Below are positions 7,992 through 18,328 of a stretch of 64,000 bases of DNA, in pieces. The first letter of the stretch is position 1. Each line of letters opens with the position of its first letter. Source of the stretch: Pseudomonas fluorescens (GTDB lineage: Bacteria > Pseudomonadota > Gammaproteobacteria > Pseudomonadales > Pseudomonadaceae); contig NZ_CABVHY010000003.1 of NCBI RefSeq assembly GCF_902497875.1, forward strand, positions 186,001-250,000, written 5' to 3'. The notes beneath the pieces were generated by a model that was not told the origin of the DNA, did no database searches, and saw nothing but the letters and a program-made list of their open reading frames with translations. Made by a program: the position numbers and the translations under genes.

Positions 7992-10904
7992 TTAAAGCCC
8001 CTCATCCAACACCTTCGACAAGGTATCGACGAAGAAGTCCACGCTCCGACGCGAGGTCACCATCGGCGGCTTGATCTTGAGGATGTTCAGGTAGTCGCCG
8101 GTCGGCTGCATGAAGATCCCCAGTTCGCGCAAGCGATCGCACAGCGCGGTGGTTTCTTCGGTGGCCGGCTCCAGGGTTTCGCGGTTGCGGATCAATTCCA
8201 CCCCCAGATAGAAGCCCGAACCGTGCACGGCGCCGACCAGTGGGTGGCGGTCGATCAGTGCCTCAAGACGCTCCTTGAAATACCCGCCGACGATCTGCGC
8301 GTTTTCCCAGAGTTTCTCTTCCTCCATTACGTCCAGTACCGCTATGCCGATTCGGCAACTGACCGGACTGCCACCGGCTGACGAGAAAAAGTAACCCTCG
8401 GCTTCCAGCGCTTCGGCGATTTCCCGACGAGTGATGACCGCGCCCAATGGCTGACCGTTGCCCATGCCTTTGGCCATGGTGATGATGTCCGGCACCACGC
8501 CCTGCTCTTCAAAGCCCCAGAAGAACTTGCCCATTCGGCCATATCCGACCTGCACTTCGTCGGCGATACACACACCGCCCTGGGCGCGGACCCGTGCATA
8601 CACCTGTTGCAGATAGCCCGGCGGCAGCGAAATACCGCCGGCATTGCCGTATACCGGTTCGCAGATAAAACCGGCCAGCTGGCGATTCTGTTCGGCCAGC
8701 CTGGCCAGGTTGTGCTCGACGCTGCGCACGTAATCCGGCGCGCTGTCGAGGCCGCGAAACTCACCGCGATAGGTGTTCGGCGCGGTCACCGGGTGTACCC
8801 AGTCCGGACGGGTGCTGAGGGCTTTCGGGTTATCGGCGATCGAGGTGGAAATCGCATCAGTGGCCACCGACCAGCCGTGATAAGCCTCGAGCACGCTGAG
8901 CATGTCCCGACCGCCGCTGTAGGCCCAGGCCAGCCGGATCGCCAGGTCATTGGCCTCGGTGCCGCTGTTGACCAGGAATACCCGGTCCATGGAATCCGGC
9001 GCCAGCGCCAGCAACCGTTCGGAGAACTCGGCAATCGCCGCGTAGTGGAAACGCGAGTTGGTGTTGAGCAGCGACCATTGGCGACTGGCTTCGGCGGCCA
9101 TGCGCGGATGACCGTGACCGAGTACCGCGACATTGTTGAGCATGTCCAGGTAGGAGCGGCCCTGCATGTCGATCAGGTGGTTGCGCCAGCCGCGCTCGAT
9201 GCGCGGCGGGTCGAGGTAATAGTGTTTCTGCGAACGGGCGAAACTGGCGTCGCGGCGGGCCAGCAGGGCTTGCGGGTCGAGTTCGGGTTCGGCATCGCAG
9301 GCCAGCCCCAACAGCGCCGCTGGCGAGGGGCACAACGCCTGCCAGGCGGGGGCCTGTGAAGGGCTGCAGAACAGCGGTGGGTTGAGCTCCAGTCCTCGGC
9401 ACCACTGCACTCGCAACAGACCACTGACCTCGCCCAGGACCTGGCCTTTGACCAGCGCCGCGCCCGAATGCAACGACGGTTTGACACCCCACAGACGCAC
9501 GCGCAACTGCGCACTGTCGAGCTGCAGAGCGCCATCGGCCGCCACGTGCACCACGCCCGCAAACGGCGCCTCGACCGCAGTGCCAAGGGGCACCTGCAAC
9601 TGCACATGCAGCGGGCAAGTGTCCGGCTCAACGGGACTGTCCGGACGGGTCCGGGACAAACGGTATTGTCCATAACGGCTGGCCGCCAAACCATGAGTGG
9701 CGCCGGCTTCACTCAGCAAACGCTCATCGATGCCTTCCTGCTCCCAGTTGCCGGCCTCGAAATGCGGGCTGAGCACGCCCAGGTCAATCAAGGCGAATTC
9801 ACGTCCCACCAGGCTCGGCAGCAACGGCGCGAAGCCTTCACTGGCAATCGGCGGCAACGAATGCCCCACCGCCGTGAGAATCGCCGCATCCATCAAGTCA
9901 AACGGCGCTGAGGTGGCGACACGAAAGATCTCCCATTCATGGGTGAGATTGTCGCGGCTGTATTGATTCTCTGGATCGATGCTGACCTGTTGCTCGCCGC
10001 TGAGCACCAACACCGCCGCGCGCGCGACGATCAGCGGCCAGAGCGCCAGCAGCTCCTGATGTTGCAGCGGATTGACCGCGTGGTAGGCGCGGATCGCTGG
10101 CAGAATGCCGAACGGATCACCCTCGGCATGGTGCAGCAAGGCCGCGCAGGTCACCGACAGATCGGTAATGCGCCAGGTGCGAATCAGGTCGCCGAAATCG
10201 ATCACCCCCTGCAGTTGCCATTGACGCTGCGGGTCGCGCAGCCAGACCACGTTGTCATCGGTGATGTCCATATGGATCGCCTGCACCGGCAGGTCCGCCA
10301 CCAGTGGTTGCAAACGACGTTCAGCCTCAAACGCGGCGCTGGCGATCAAGCCGCGCTGGCGCTCATCGGTGATCACCGGCAACAGGTGATTGATCAAGCC
10401 GTTGGCGTGCCGCGCATCCCATTGCAGCGCGCGTTCCAGCCCCGGGTGCCGGAACTCGGCCAGGGCCAGATCCATCTCGCCGCAGAGTCGCCCCAGGCCG
10501 CACACCAGATCATGACCCAGATGCTTGAGATGCGTCAGCGACTGGCCTTCGATGTAATCGAGCAAACGTACATGCAGCAGTTGCCCGGCCACTTCCAGCG
10601 TGAGCAGGTCCTGACCGTTGATCGCCGGTATCACCCCAGGCACATGCAGCTCGGGATGCGCGCCCAGATGCTTGAGGGCCGCGTGCTGGGCTTCAAGCTC
10701 AATGCCCGCATAGTCACCGCGACAGATTTTCAGGACGAAGCGGCCCAGGTCGCTGTCGAGACGGTAGTTGAGATCCTGCTGGCTACCCAGCGAATGCAAC
10801 GTCCCGCTCAAGCCGTAATGCACCTGCAGCAGCTCCAGCGCTTGCTGCTCAGTGACCTGCGGGCTTGGCAGACTGGCGCGATGAATCAACGTGGCAAGCG
10901 ACAT
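7992..10904 (-). CDS. Fusion: APH-type kinase, M23-like domain and class III aminotransferase/phospholyase
   Basis: 970 residues in three parts. Residues about 15-340 form an aminoglycoside/choline-kinase-like domain with the catalytic HMDITDDN (211-218) and the DFG-like metal site (IDFGD, 235-239). Residues about 425-505 resemble an M23/lipoyl-like beta domain (VPLGTAVEAPFAGVVHV). Residues about 550-970 are a complete fold-type I PLP enzyme: SGTEAN (647-652), ADEVQVGYGR (781-790) and the Schiff-base Lys812 (TMAKGMGNGQ). In mammals the separate homologues are hydroxylysine kinase and the AGXT2L phospholyases, which phosphorylate a hydroxylated amine and then eliminate phosphate. A channelled kinase-lyase reaction is therefore inferred. 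The substrate here is unknown. AGAGGTCC precedes the ATG. Confidence 0.85.
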   Translation of the reverse strand: MSLATLIHRASLPSPQVTEQQALELLQVHYGLSGTLHSLGSQQDLNYRLDSDLGRFVLKICRGDYAGIELEAQHAALKHLGAHPELHVPGVIPAINGQDLLTLEVAGQLLHVRLLDYIEGQSLTHLKHLGHDLVCGLGRLCGEMDLALAEFRHPGLERALQWDARHANGLINHLLPVITDERQRGLIASAAFEAERRLQPLVADLPVQAIHMDITDDNVVWLRDPQRQWQLQGVIDFGDLIRTWRITDLSVTCAALLHHAEGDPFGILPAIRAYHAVNPLQHQELLALWPLIVARAAVLVLSGEQQVSIDPENQYSRDNLTHEWEIFRVATSAPFDLMDAAILTAVGHSLPPIASEGFAPLLPSLVGREFALIDLGVLSPHFEAGNWEQEGIDERLLSEAGATHGLAASRYGQYRLSRTRPDSPVEPDTCPLHVQLQVPLGTAVEAPFAGVVHVAADGALQLDSAQLRVRLWGVKPSLHSGAALVKGQVLGEVSGLLRVQWCRGLELNPPLFCSPSQAPAWQALCPSPAALLGLACDAEPELDPQALLARRDASFARSQKHYYLDPPRIERGWRNHLIDMQGRSYLDMLNNVAVLGHGHPRMAAEASRQWSLLNTNSRFHYAAIAEFSERLLALAPDSMDRVFLVNSGTEANDLAIRLAWAYSGGRDMLSVLEAYHGWSVATDAISTSIADNPKALSTRPDWVHPVTAPNTYRGEFRGLDSAPDYVRSVEHNLARLAEQNRQLAGFICEPVYGNAGGISLPPGYLQQVYARVRAQGGVCIADEVQVGYGRMGKFFWGFEEQGVVPDIITMAKGMGNGQPLGAVITRREIAEALEAEGYFFSSAGGSPVSCRIGIAVLDVMEEEKLWENAQIVGGYFKERLEALIDRHPLVGAVHGSGFYLGVELIRNRETLEPATEETTALCDRLRELGIFMQPTGDYLNILKIKPPMVTSRRSVDFFVDTLSKVLDEGL

Positions 10905-11208
10905 ACAACGGACCTCTGGATTTTATTATCAGGCGCCTATATCGCCACTGCGACCGCCGATACGCAACCCCCGGATGCCAGTCAGTCATCGGTGACGGAT
11001 TCCACTCAGGGATTTTTCCTACTCAACGCGTAGAACGCCAGGAATGTTCGGACCTTATCCATGCTGATAGGCTGATTTACTTGGAGCGCTGCTCCTACAG
11101 GCGAAAGCGTCATCCCGGACTCCCGGCTCTGACCAGCACCACCCCTGGCCTGCCAACACGCTATGATCCAATGGCTCTACGCCCGTCTTGAGGAGTAAGA
11201 CTACCGAC
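10905..11208. other. Intergenic region with no supported gene
   Basis: This 304-bp stretch separates the minus-strand fusion gene from the plus-strand rml operon, so it should hold two divergent promoters. A degenerate REP-like hairpin (GGAGCGCTGCTCC, near 11083) is visible. I see no convincing coding frame or operator. Confidence 0.5.
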
Positions 11209-12291
11209 ATGCGCATTCTCATTACCGGCGGCGCCGGCTTTATTGGTTCGGCCTTGATCCGCCATCTGATTTCGCACACCGAACACGAAGTGCTCAATCT
11301 GGACAAGCTGACCTACGCTGGCAATCTGGAGTCGCTGACCAGCATCGCGACCGATACCCGCTATGAGTTCGTGCAGGCCGATATCGTCGATCAAGCCGCC
11401 GTCAGCGCCGTGCTGGCACGGTTCCAGCCGCATGCAATCATGCATCTGGCGGCCGAATCCCATGTCGACCGCTCCATCGACGGCCCGGCGGATTTCATCC
11501 AGACCAACATCGTCGGCACCTACAGCTTGCTGGAGGCCGCTCGCGCCTGGTGGCAGACATTGGCCGAGCCGGATAAAAGCGCCTTCCGTTTTCACCATAT
11601 CTCCACCGATGAGGTCTACGGCGACCTGCACGGCGTCGATGAGCTGTTCACCGAAACCACGCCCTACGCCCCTAGCTCTCCGTATTCGGCCAGCAAAGCC
11701 GCCTCCGATCACCTGGTTCGTGCCTGGCAGCGCACCTACGGTTTGCCAGTGTTGTTGAGCAACTGTTCGAACAATTACGGGCCGTTCCATTTCCCGGAGA
11801 AGCTGATCCCGCGGGTGATCCTCAACGCGCTGTCCGGGAAACCGCTGCCGGTTTACGGCGACGGCCTGCAGGTACGTGACTGGCTGTACGTCGAAGATCA
11901 CGTCCGTGCACTGCTCAAGGTGCTGACCAAAGGTGTGGTCGGTGAGACCTACAACATCGGAGGCCATAACGAGCAACGAAACATCGACGTGGTGCAGAGC
12001 ATTTGCAGCCTGTTGCAAGAGCTTGTGCCGCAGCGCCCGGCCGGCGTCGGGCAATTTTCCGAGCTGATCACCTTCGTCAAGGACCGCCCGGGCCACGACC
12101 TGCGGTACGCTATCGATGCCAGCAAAATCGAGCGCGAACTCGGCTGGGTTCCCGAGGAAACCTTCGAAAGCGGGCTGCGCAAAACCGTGCAGTGGTACCT
12201 CGACAACCTCGACTGGTGTCGCCGCGTTCAGGACGGTAGCTATCAAGGCCAACGCCTGGGCAACAGCGACTTCAAGGATCTGATCGCATGA
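11209..12291 (+). CDS. rfbB: dTDP-glucose 4,6-dehydratase
   Basis: The ATG at 11209 is preferred over an upstream TTG because the Rossmann start [13 protein letters not shown] (Gly motif at residues 7-13) follows at once; GAGGAG lies 13 nt upstream. The product is 360 residues. It oxidises, dehydrates and re-reduces dTDP-glucose to dTDP-4-keto-6-deoxyglucose with bound NAD. The STDEVYG (132-138) and YSASK (Tyr159, Lys163) active-site motifs are present. First gene of rmlBACD, whose stop overlaps the rfbA start (ATGA). Confidence 0.96.
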   Translation: MRILITGGAGFIGSALIRHLISHTEHEVLNLDKLTYAGNLESLTSIATDTRYEFVQADIVDQAAVSAVLARFQPHAIMHLAAESHVDRSIDGPADFIQTNIVGTYSLLEAARAWWQTLAEPDKSAFRFHHISTDEVYGDLHGVDELFTETTPYAPSSPYSASKAASDHLVRAWQRTYGLPVLLSNCSNNYGPFHFPEKLIPRVILNALSGKPLPVYGDGLQVRDWLYVEDHVRALLKVLTKGVVGETYNIGGHNEQRNIDVVQSICSLLQELVPQRPAGVGQFSELITFVKDRPGHDLRYAIDASKIERELGWVPEETFESGLRKTVQWYLDNLDWCRRVQDGSYQGQRLGNSDFKDLIA

Positions 12292-13163
12292 TGAAGGGCA
12301 TTGTTCTGGCGGGCGGCACAGGTACACGCCTGCACCCGATTACCCTTGGCGTGTCCAAACAACTGCTGCCGGTTTACGACAAACCAATGATCTATTACCC
12401 GATCTCGGTACTGATGCTGGCCGGCATCAAGGACATCCTGGTGATTTCCACCCCCCAGGACCTGCCGCAGTACCGCAACCTGCTGGGTGACGGCAGTCAG
12501 TTCGGGGTGCGGTTCACCTATGCCGAGCAGCCGTCCCCGGACGGGCTGGCCCAGGCTTTCCTGATCGGTGAAGCGTTTATCGGTGACGATTCGGTGTGCC
12601 TGATCCTCGGCGATAACATTTTCCACGGGCAGCACTTCACCGAGAAACTGCTACGCGCCGCCGAGCAGCCAGCAGGGGCCACGATATTCGGTTACTGGGT
12701 CAAAGACCCTCAGCGTTTTGGGGTGATCGATTTCGATAGCCAGGGGCATGTCTTGTCGATCGAGGAAAAACCTCAACAGCCGAAATCGAGCTATGCCGTC
12801 ACCGGCCTGTATTTCTATGACAACTCGGTGGTAAACATCGCTAAAGCCGTCAAACCTTCAGCCCGTGGCGAACTGGAAATCACTGACGTCAACAATGCTT
12901 ATCTGCAGCGCGGCGACTTGCGCGTCGAACGCTTCGGTCGAGGCTTTGCCTGGCTCGATACCGGCACCCACGACAGCCTGCTGGAGGCCTCACAATACGT
13001 GCAGACCATCGAGCACCGACAAGGCCTGAAAGTCGCCTGTCTCGAAGAGATCGCCTACAACCAGGGCTGGATCGACCGCCAGCACCTGCTCAAGCACGCT
13101 CGTTATTTTGGTAAAACCGGATACGGCCAATACCTGCTCACCCTGGCCGGAGAAACCCCATGA
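12288..13163 (+). CDS. rfbA: Glucose-1-phosphate thymidylyltransferase
   Basis: 291 residues, full length. It makes dTDP-glucose from glucose-1-phosphate and dTTP, the first committed step of dTDP-rhamnose synthesis, usually inhibited by the end product. The nucleotide-binding signature [11 protein letters not shown] is at the N-terminus, followed by [16 protein letters not shown]. Two adjacent ATG codons (12288 and 12291) are possible starts; both overlap or abut the rfbB stop, indicating coupled translation. Confidence 0.96.
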   Translation: MMKGIVLAGGTGTRLHPITLGVSKQLLPVYDKPMIYYPISVLMLAGIKDILVISTPQDLPQYRNLLGDGSQFGVRFTYAEQPSPDGLAQAFLIGEAFIGDDSVCLILGDNIFHGQHFTEKLLRAAEQPAGATIFGYWVKDPQRFGVIDFDSQGHVLSIEEKPQQPKSSYAVTGLYFYDNSVVNIAKAVKPSARGELEITDVNNAYLQRGDLRVERFGRGFAWLDTGTHDSLLEASQYVQTIEHRQGLKVACLEEIAYNQGWIDRQHLLKHARYFGKTGYGQYLLTLAGETP

Positions 13164-13705
13164 ATGTAGTCAAGACCGATCTGCCTGGTGTTCTGATCAT
13201 CGAACCCAAGGTATGGGGCGATGAGCGCGGTTTTTTTTACGAAAGCTACAACGCCAGGGCCTTCGAAGAAGCGACCGGCCTGAAGCGGAAATTTGTTCAA
13301 GACAATCATTCACGCTCGCAAAAAGGCGTGCTGCGCGGCTTGCACTACCAACTGGAAAACACCCAGGGAAAGCTGGTAAGGGTCACCGCCGGAGAGGTGC
13401 TCGACGTTGCGGTGGACATCCGTCGCAGCTCGCCGAATTTCGGGCGCTGGGTTGCCGTGCGCGTATCGGCTGAGAACCATCGCCAGCTATGGATTCCGGA
13501 AGGTTTCGCCCATGGTTTCCTGGTACTGAGCGACTTCGCCGAATGCCTCTACAAAACCACCGATTACTACTCTCCATCGGCCGAGCGCTGTATTCGCTGG
13601 GACGATCCGACCCTGGCCATCGACTGGCAGCTCGACGAAGCGCCACGCCTCTCGGCCAAGGACCAGGCTGGCAAGCTGCTGCAAGAGGCTGATATGTTCC
13701 CATGA
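13160..13705 (+). CDS. rfbC: dTDP-4-dehydrorhamnose 3,5-epimerase
   Basis: 181 residues of the RmlC cupin family. It epimerises C3 and C5 of dTDP-4-keto-6-deoxyglucose. The active-site RGLHYQ and the later [10 protein letters not shown] strand are clear. The start overlaps the rfbA stop by 4 nt, and the stop overlaps the rfbD start in the same way. Confidence 0.96.
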   Translation: MNVVKTDLPGVLIIEPKVWGDERGFFYESYNARAFEEATGLKRKFVQDNHSRSQKGVLRGLHYQLENTQGKLVRVTAGEVLDVAVDIRRSSPNFGRWVAVRVSAENHRQLWIPEGFAHGFLVLSDFAECLYKTTDYYSPSAERCIRWDDPTLAIDWQLDEAPRLSAKDQAGKLLQEADMFP

Positions 13706-14583
13706 GCACGTCCCTGAAGATCCTTATCAGTGGCCAGCACGGGCAGGTTTCCCGCGAGCTGCAACTGCACCTCAAGGACCTCGGCGAGCTGATCGTGCCG
13801 GGACGCGACCGGCTCGACCTGACTCAGCCCGAGCAGATCCGCCAGCAACTGCGCAGCTTGCGCCCGGATCTGGTTATCAATGCCGCGGCGCACACGGCGG
13901 TCGATCAGGCTGAAAGCGAGCCGGATCTGGCGTTCGCGCTCAACGCCACGGCGCCAGGGATCCTCGCCCAGCAAGCCTTTGAGCTGGGCATCCCGCTGAT
14001 TCACTATTCCACCGACTACGTGTTCGACGGCAAGAAAACCGCGCCCTACACCGAGGATGATCCACCCAACCCGTTGAGCGTCTACGGCAAAAGCAAACTC
14101 GCCGGTGAGCAGGCGATCCGCAACGTCGGCGGCGAGCATTTGATTCTGCGTACCAGTTGGGTCTACTCGGCCCATGGCCACAATTTTCTGTTGACCATGC
14201 AACGCCTGCTGCAAGAAAAACCGCAGCTGCAGATCGTCGCGGACCAGATCGGCGCCCCCACTTGGGCCGGAACCATCGCCAACAGCACCCGCCTCCTGAT
14301 TGAGCGCTGGCAAACAGGTCAGGCCGGGACCTGGGGCACCTACCACCTGACCGCTTGCGGCGAAACTTCCTGGTTCGGTTTTGCCCAAGCGATCCGTGAG
14401 CAGCTGCAATCCTTGGGCAAGCCGTGCGCGACCCTCGAACCGATTCCGTCCAGCGCCTACCCGACGCCAGCCCTCCGACCGTTGAACTCGCGCCTGGATT
14501 GCAGCCGATTGCAACAACAATGGGGCATCACTCAGCCGGACTGGCGCAGTGCTTTACGCGAGTGTCTTGCGCAGCAAGGCTAG
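13702..14583 (+). CDS. rfbD: dTDP-4-dehydrorhamnose reductase
   Basis: 293 residues, an extended SDR that completes dTDP-L-rhamnose with NAD(P)H. A GQHGQVSREL nucleotide-binding loop, STDYVFDG and the catalytic YGKSKLAGE are visible. It is last in the four-gene overlapping operon. The gene order B-A-C-D differs from the rmlBDAC order of P. aeruginosa. L-rhamnose from this route feeds LPS core, O-antigen or rhamnolipid; the consumer is not in the window. Confidence 0.96.
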   Translation: MSTSLKILISGQHGQVSRELQLHLKDLGELIVPGRDRLDLTQPEQIRQQLRSLRPDLVINAAAHTAVDQAESEPDLAFALNATAPGILAQQAFELGIPLIHYSTDYVFDGKKTAPYTEDDPPNPLSVYGKSKLAGEQAIRNVGGEHLILRTSWVYSAHGHNFLLTMQRLLQEKPQLQIVADQIGAPTWAGTIANSTRLLIERWQTGQAGTWGTYHLTACGETSWFGFAQAIREQLQSLGKPCATLEPIPSSAYPTPALRPLNSRLDCSRLQQQWGITQPDWRSALRECLAQQG

Positions 14584-14619
14584 GCATAATGCGTCTGTAC
14601 CCACAGGCGTTCGACACCC

Positions 14620-16428
14620 ATGACTCCCACCCTTCCCCGCAGACCCCGATGGCGCAGCCTGGCACTGCTCGCGCTATGCCTGGCGCCGTTGCTGTGGCCA
14701 CTGGAGCACCTGGCCGAGCGTTATTACCGCAGCGAGCTGGCAGGGCAGAACCGGCAGACCCTCGACCTCTACGTCGCCAACCTGCTGGGCACGCTGCATC
14801 GCTACGAAGTGATGCCGCAAATCGTCGGTGACCTGCCAGCCTTGCGTGCCGCCCTCGCCACCCCTGAACAGGGTGCCAGTCAAGATAACGCCAACCGCTT
14901 GCTCAAGGACATCTGCGCCCAGACCGGCGCCGAAGTCATGTATTTGATGGACCCCTCCGGCAAGACCCTGGCGGCGTCCAACTGGGACAAAAAAGACAGT
15001 TTTGTCGGACGTAATTTCTCTTTCCGGCCGTATTTCAGCGAAGCCATGGCCGGGCGTCTGGGGCGTTTCTTCGGACTGGGCACGACTTCGGCCAAGCGCG
15101 GTTACTTCTTTGCCGCCCCGGTACGCGACGGTGAGCGGATCATTGGCGTGCTGGTGGTCAAGGTCGACCTTGATCATACCGAAAGCCTCTGGGGCAAGAC
15201 CCCCGAACAACTGCTGGTGACCGATCACAACGGCGTGGTGATCCTCACCTCGAGACCGGAATGGCGCTTTCGTGCGACCCGTCCGCTGACCGACCAAGAG
15301 CGTGGGGCGATTGCCGCGGTCCAGCCCTACCCAACCCTCAACCCACAACCGCTGGACTTCAGCCCTAATGCCTGGCTGACCCAGACCCGGCAAATCGAGG
15401 AAACCGGCTGGAGTGTCAGCATCCTCGCCCCACGCACCCTGATCGACCGCCCGGTCCGTACCGTGGTCGCGGTGGGTGGCGCGACGCTGTTGGCGCTGAT
15501 GCTGCTGCTCGGCCTGATGATGCAGCGCCGCCGCCATTACCTGGACCGCATCGCCTTCGAAGCCAAGACCCGTCGCGAGCTGGAAGTGCGCGTCGCCGAA
15601 CGTACCAGCGACCTCGAAGGCCTCAACCGTCGCCTCAAGCAGGAAGTGCTGGAGCGCGAGCATGCCCAGCAAGAGCTGGTCCGCGCTCAGGATGACCTGG
15701 TGCAGGCCGGCAAGCTGTCGGCGCTGGGCACCATGTCGGCGAGCATCAGCCACGAACTCAATCAACCGCTGGCGGCGATCCGCAGTTATGCGGAAAACGC
15801 CGAAGTACTGCTCGACCACCAACGCACAGAGGATGCTCGCGGCAACCTGAAACTGATCAGCGAGCTGACCGGACGCATGGCCTCGATCATCGCGCATCTG
15901 CGGGCCTTCGCCCGCCGCGACCGCCATGCGCCGGAAAGCGTTGCCCTGCAACCGGCGCTGGATGATGCACTGGCCTTGCTGGCCAAGCGCAGGCGCGCCA
16001 TGGAAGTCGAACTGATCCGCGACCTGCCGGCCGCTACGCTGTGGGTCGAGGCCGGCGAAACCCGCCTGCGCCAGGTGCTCGGCAACCTGCTGGCCAACGC
16101 CCTCGACGCACTGACCGAAAAAGGTCCGCCACGCAAACTCTGGCTGAGTGCCGAAGCCACCGCCAATGGCGTCAACCTGTACATTCGCGACAACGGACCA
16201 GGCTTTTGCATGGAGGCCCTTGGCCGCGCCAGCGAGCCTTTCTACACCACCAAGACCCGCACCCAAGGGCTCGGGCTGGGCCTGGCCATTTGCGACACCC
16301 TGATGCGCAACTTCGGCGGTGAACTGTCGTTTGCCAACCATCGCGAAGGTGGCGCCCTGCTAACCCTGCGACTGCGCGCTGGAGCGCCAGGAGTCAATTT
16401 GCAACCCTCCGAGGACCGCAGTGCATGA
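14620..16428 (+). CDS. DctB-type sensor histidine kinase
   Basis: 602 residues. One membrane segment (about 13-30), a periplasmic double-CACHE sensor (about 35-280), a second membrane segment (about 281-301), a coiled linker, and a HisKA/HATPase core. The phosphoacceptor is His378 in SISHELNQPLAAIRSY, and N, G1 and G2 boxes follow (LLANALDAL, DNGPGF, GLGLGLA). Architecture and the HELNQPLAAIR signature match C4-dicarboxylate sensors of the DctB class. It overlaps its response regulator by 4 nt. No dctA or dctPQM transporter lies nearby, so the ligand is inferred only from family. A CATAAT at 14585 may be part of its own promoter. Confidence 0.85.
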   Translation: MTPTLPRRPRWRSLALLALCLAPLLWPLEHLAERYYRSELAGQNRQTLDLYVANLLGTLHRYEVMPQIVGDLPALRAALATPEQGASQDNANRLLKDICAQTGAEVMYLMDPSGKTLAASNWDKKDSFVGRNFSFRPYFSEAMAGRLGRFFGLGTTSAKRGYFFAAPVRDGERIIGVLVVKVDLDHTESLWGKTPEQLLVTDHNGVVILTSRPEWRFRATRPLTDQERGAIAAVQPYPTLNPQPLDFSPNAWLTQTRQIEETGWSVSILAPRTLIDRPVRTVVAVGGATLLALMLLLGLMMQRRRHYLDRIAFEAKTRRELEVRVAERTSDLEGLNRRLKQEVLEREHAQQELVRAQDDLVQAGKLSALGTMSASISHELNQPLAAIRSYAENAEVLLDHQRTEDARGNLKLISELTGRMASIIAHLRAFARRDRHAPESVALQPALDDALALLAKRRRAMEVELIRDLPAATLWVEAGETRLRQVLGNLLANALDALTEKGPPRKLWLSAEATANGVNLYIRDNGPGFCMEALGRASEPFYTTKTRTQGLGLGLAICDTLMRNFGGELSFANHREGGALLTLRLRAGAPGVNLQPSEDRSA

Positions 16429-17825
16429 GCAATGCTATCGACAGCCGCATCCAGGTGGTGTTGATCGACGACGATCCCCATTTGCGCCAGGCCCTGGGCC
16501 AGACCCTCGACCTCGCCGGGCTGAAAATCCTCCCGCTGGCCGAAGCCAAGGGCCTGGCCGGGCGTCTTGGACGCGACTGGCCGGGGGTGGTGGTCAGTGA
16601 CATCCGCATGCCTGGCATGGACGGCATTGAGTTGCTGAACGAACTGCACGCGCAAGACCCGGACCTGCCGGTGCTGCTGATCACCGGGCATGGCGACGTA
16701 CCCTTGGCGGTACAGGCCATGCGCGCCGGAGCCTATGACTTCCTGGAAAAACCCTTCGCCAGCGACGCCCTGCTCGATAGCGTGCGCCGTGCCCTGGCCT
16801 TGCGCCAACTGGTGCTGGACAACCGCAGCCTGCGCCTGGCCCTGAGCGACCGGCATGAACTCAGTGCGCGGCTGGTGGGCCACTCGGCGCCCATGCTGCG
16901 CCTGCGCGAACAGATCGGCGCACTGGCCGCGACCAAAGCCGACGTGCTGATCCTCGGCGAGACCGGCGCCGGCAAGGAAGTGGTTGCCCGCGCGCTGCAC
17001 GACCTGTCGAGCCGTCGCAACGGTCCGTTTGTCGCGATCAACGCCGGAGCCTTGGCCGAATCAGTGGTCGAGAGCGAATTGTTCGGCCACGAGCCCGGGG
17101 CGTTCACCGGTGCGCAAAAGCGCCGCATCGGCAAATTCGAATTCGCCAACGGCGGCACGCTGTTCCTCGATGAAATCGAAAGCATGAGCCTGGATGTACA
17201 GGTCAAATTGCTGCGTTTGCTGCAAGAGCGGGTGGTCGAGCGCCTGGGTGGCAATCAACTGATCCCGCTGGATATCCGCATCATCGCCGCGACCAAGGAA
17301 GACCTGCGCCAGGCGGCGGATCAGGGGCGTTTCCGCGCCGACTTGTATTACCGGCTGAACGTCGCGCCGCTGCGTATTCCACCGCTTCGCGAGCGCGGCG
17401 AAGACGCGCTGATGCTGTTCCAGCACTTCGCCGACGAGGCCAGCACCCGCCACGGCCTGCCGCCCCACGAGCTGCAACCGGGGCAACGGGCCTTGCTGCT
17501 GCGCCATAGCTGGCCGGGCAATGTGCGCGAACTGCAGAACGCCGCTGAACGTTTCGCCCTCGGTCTCGAACTGGCGCTGGATAACAACACCGAGAGCGGC
17601 AGCGGTGCTCCCATCACCGTCGACCTCAGCGGCGGTCTGAGCGAGCAAGTGGAAAACTTCGAGAAATCCCTGATCGCCGCCGAGCTGGCTCGCTCCCACG
17701 GCTCGCTGCGCAGCCTTGCAGAAGCGCTGGGCATTCCACGCAAGACCTTGCACGACAAACTGCGCAAACACGGTCTGAATTTCGCCGACAGCGCTGCCAG
17801 CAGCAACCCCGACGAGCTCGATTGA
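16425..17825 (+). CDS. DctD-type sigma-54-dependent response regulator
   Basis: 466 residues with three domains. The receiver (1-125) has phosphoacceptor Asp59 in VVSDIRMPGMDG. The AAA+ domain has Walker A GETGAGKE (178-185), the sigma-54 contact loop GAFTGA (225-230) and the FLDEIE Walker B. The C-terminal Fis-type HTH is near 425-450 (LAEALGIPRKTLHDKL). It should activate sigma-54 promoters when phosphorylated by the adjacent DctB-like kinase. The target promoter is not obvious in the window. Confidence 0.88.
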   Translation: MSNAIDSRIQVVLIDDDPHLRQALGQTLDLAGLKILPLAEAKGLAGRLGRDWPGVVVSDIRMPGMDGIELLNELHAQDPDLPVLLITGHGDVPLAVQAMRAGAYDFLEKPFASDALLDSVRRALALRQLVLDNRSLRLALSDRHELSARLVGHSAPMLRLREQIGALAATKADVLILGETGAGKEVVARALHDLSSRRNGPFVAINAGALAESVVESELFGHEPGAFTGAQKRRIGKFEFANGGTLFLDEIESMSLDVQVKLLRLLQERVVERLGGNQLIPLDIRIIAATKEDLRQAADQGRFRADLYYRLNVAPLRIPPLRERGEDALMLFQHFADEASTRHGLPPHELQPGQRALLLRHSWPGNVRELQNAAERFALGLELALDNNTESGSGAPITVDLSGGLSEQVENFEKSLIAAELARSHGSLRSLAEALGIPRKTLHDKLRKHGLNFADSAASSNPDELD

Positions 17826-17872
17826 GCCACCGACTAATCTTCCCACCAGCATTCTGAAAAAGAGGCCCGTGC

Positions 17873-18328
17873 ATGAACCCCGACAGTCGTTATCTGGAAT
17901 CGATCCTCCATCACGACATCCCCCTCACGCGGGACATGGGCCTCAAGGTGCTCGACTGGAAAGCCCGACAACTGCGCCTGCATCTGCCGCTGGAGGCCAA
18001 CGTCAACCACAAAAGCACCATGTTCGGCGGCAGCCTCTACTGTGGCGCGGTATTGGCGGGCTGGGGCTGGCTGCATTTGCGCCTGCGTGAAGAGGGTATC
18101 GAAGACGGGCACATCGTGATTCAGGAAGGCAAGATCAGCTATCCATTGCCCGTCACCACCGATGCCAGCGCCATTTGCGATGCGCCGAGTGACCCGGTGT
18201 GGAAGAAGTTTCTGGCGACGTACCAGCGTTACGGACGGGCCCGGCTGACGCTGCATTCACGCATCGTCAATGCCGGCAGTGATGAGGATGCCGTGGTCTT
18301 TACCGGGCAATATGTGTTGCACCGGTAG
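17873..18328 (+). CDS. YiiD C-terminal-type thioesterase domain protein
   Basis: 151 residues, a stand-alone hot-dog-fold domain like the C-terminal half of YiiD/FabY. The region HKSTMFGGSLYCGAVLAGW (about 42-60) corresponds to the helix and active-site turn of these proteins. AAGAGGC lies upstream of the ATG. Substrate unknown, presumably an acyl-CoA or acyl-ACP. It follows dctD by 47 nt on the same strand, and a REP hairpin begins directly after its stop. Confidence 0.75.
   Translation: MNPDSRYLESILHHDIPLTRDMGLKVLDWKARQLRLHLPLEANVNHKSTMFGGSLYCGAVLAGWGWLHLRLREEGIEDGHIVIQEGKISYPLPVTTDASAICDAPSDPVWKKFLATYQRYGRARLTLHSRIVNAGSDEDAVVFTGQYVLHR

Noticed and set aside
14674..16341. 555-codon minus-strand frame opposite the DctB-type kinase
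   Set aside because: Codon-shadow of the kinase gene; rich in Gln, Gly and Arg with no recognisable domain.
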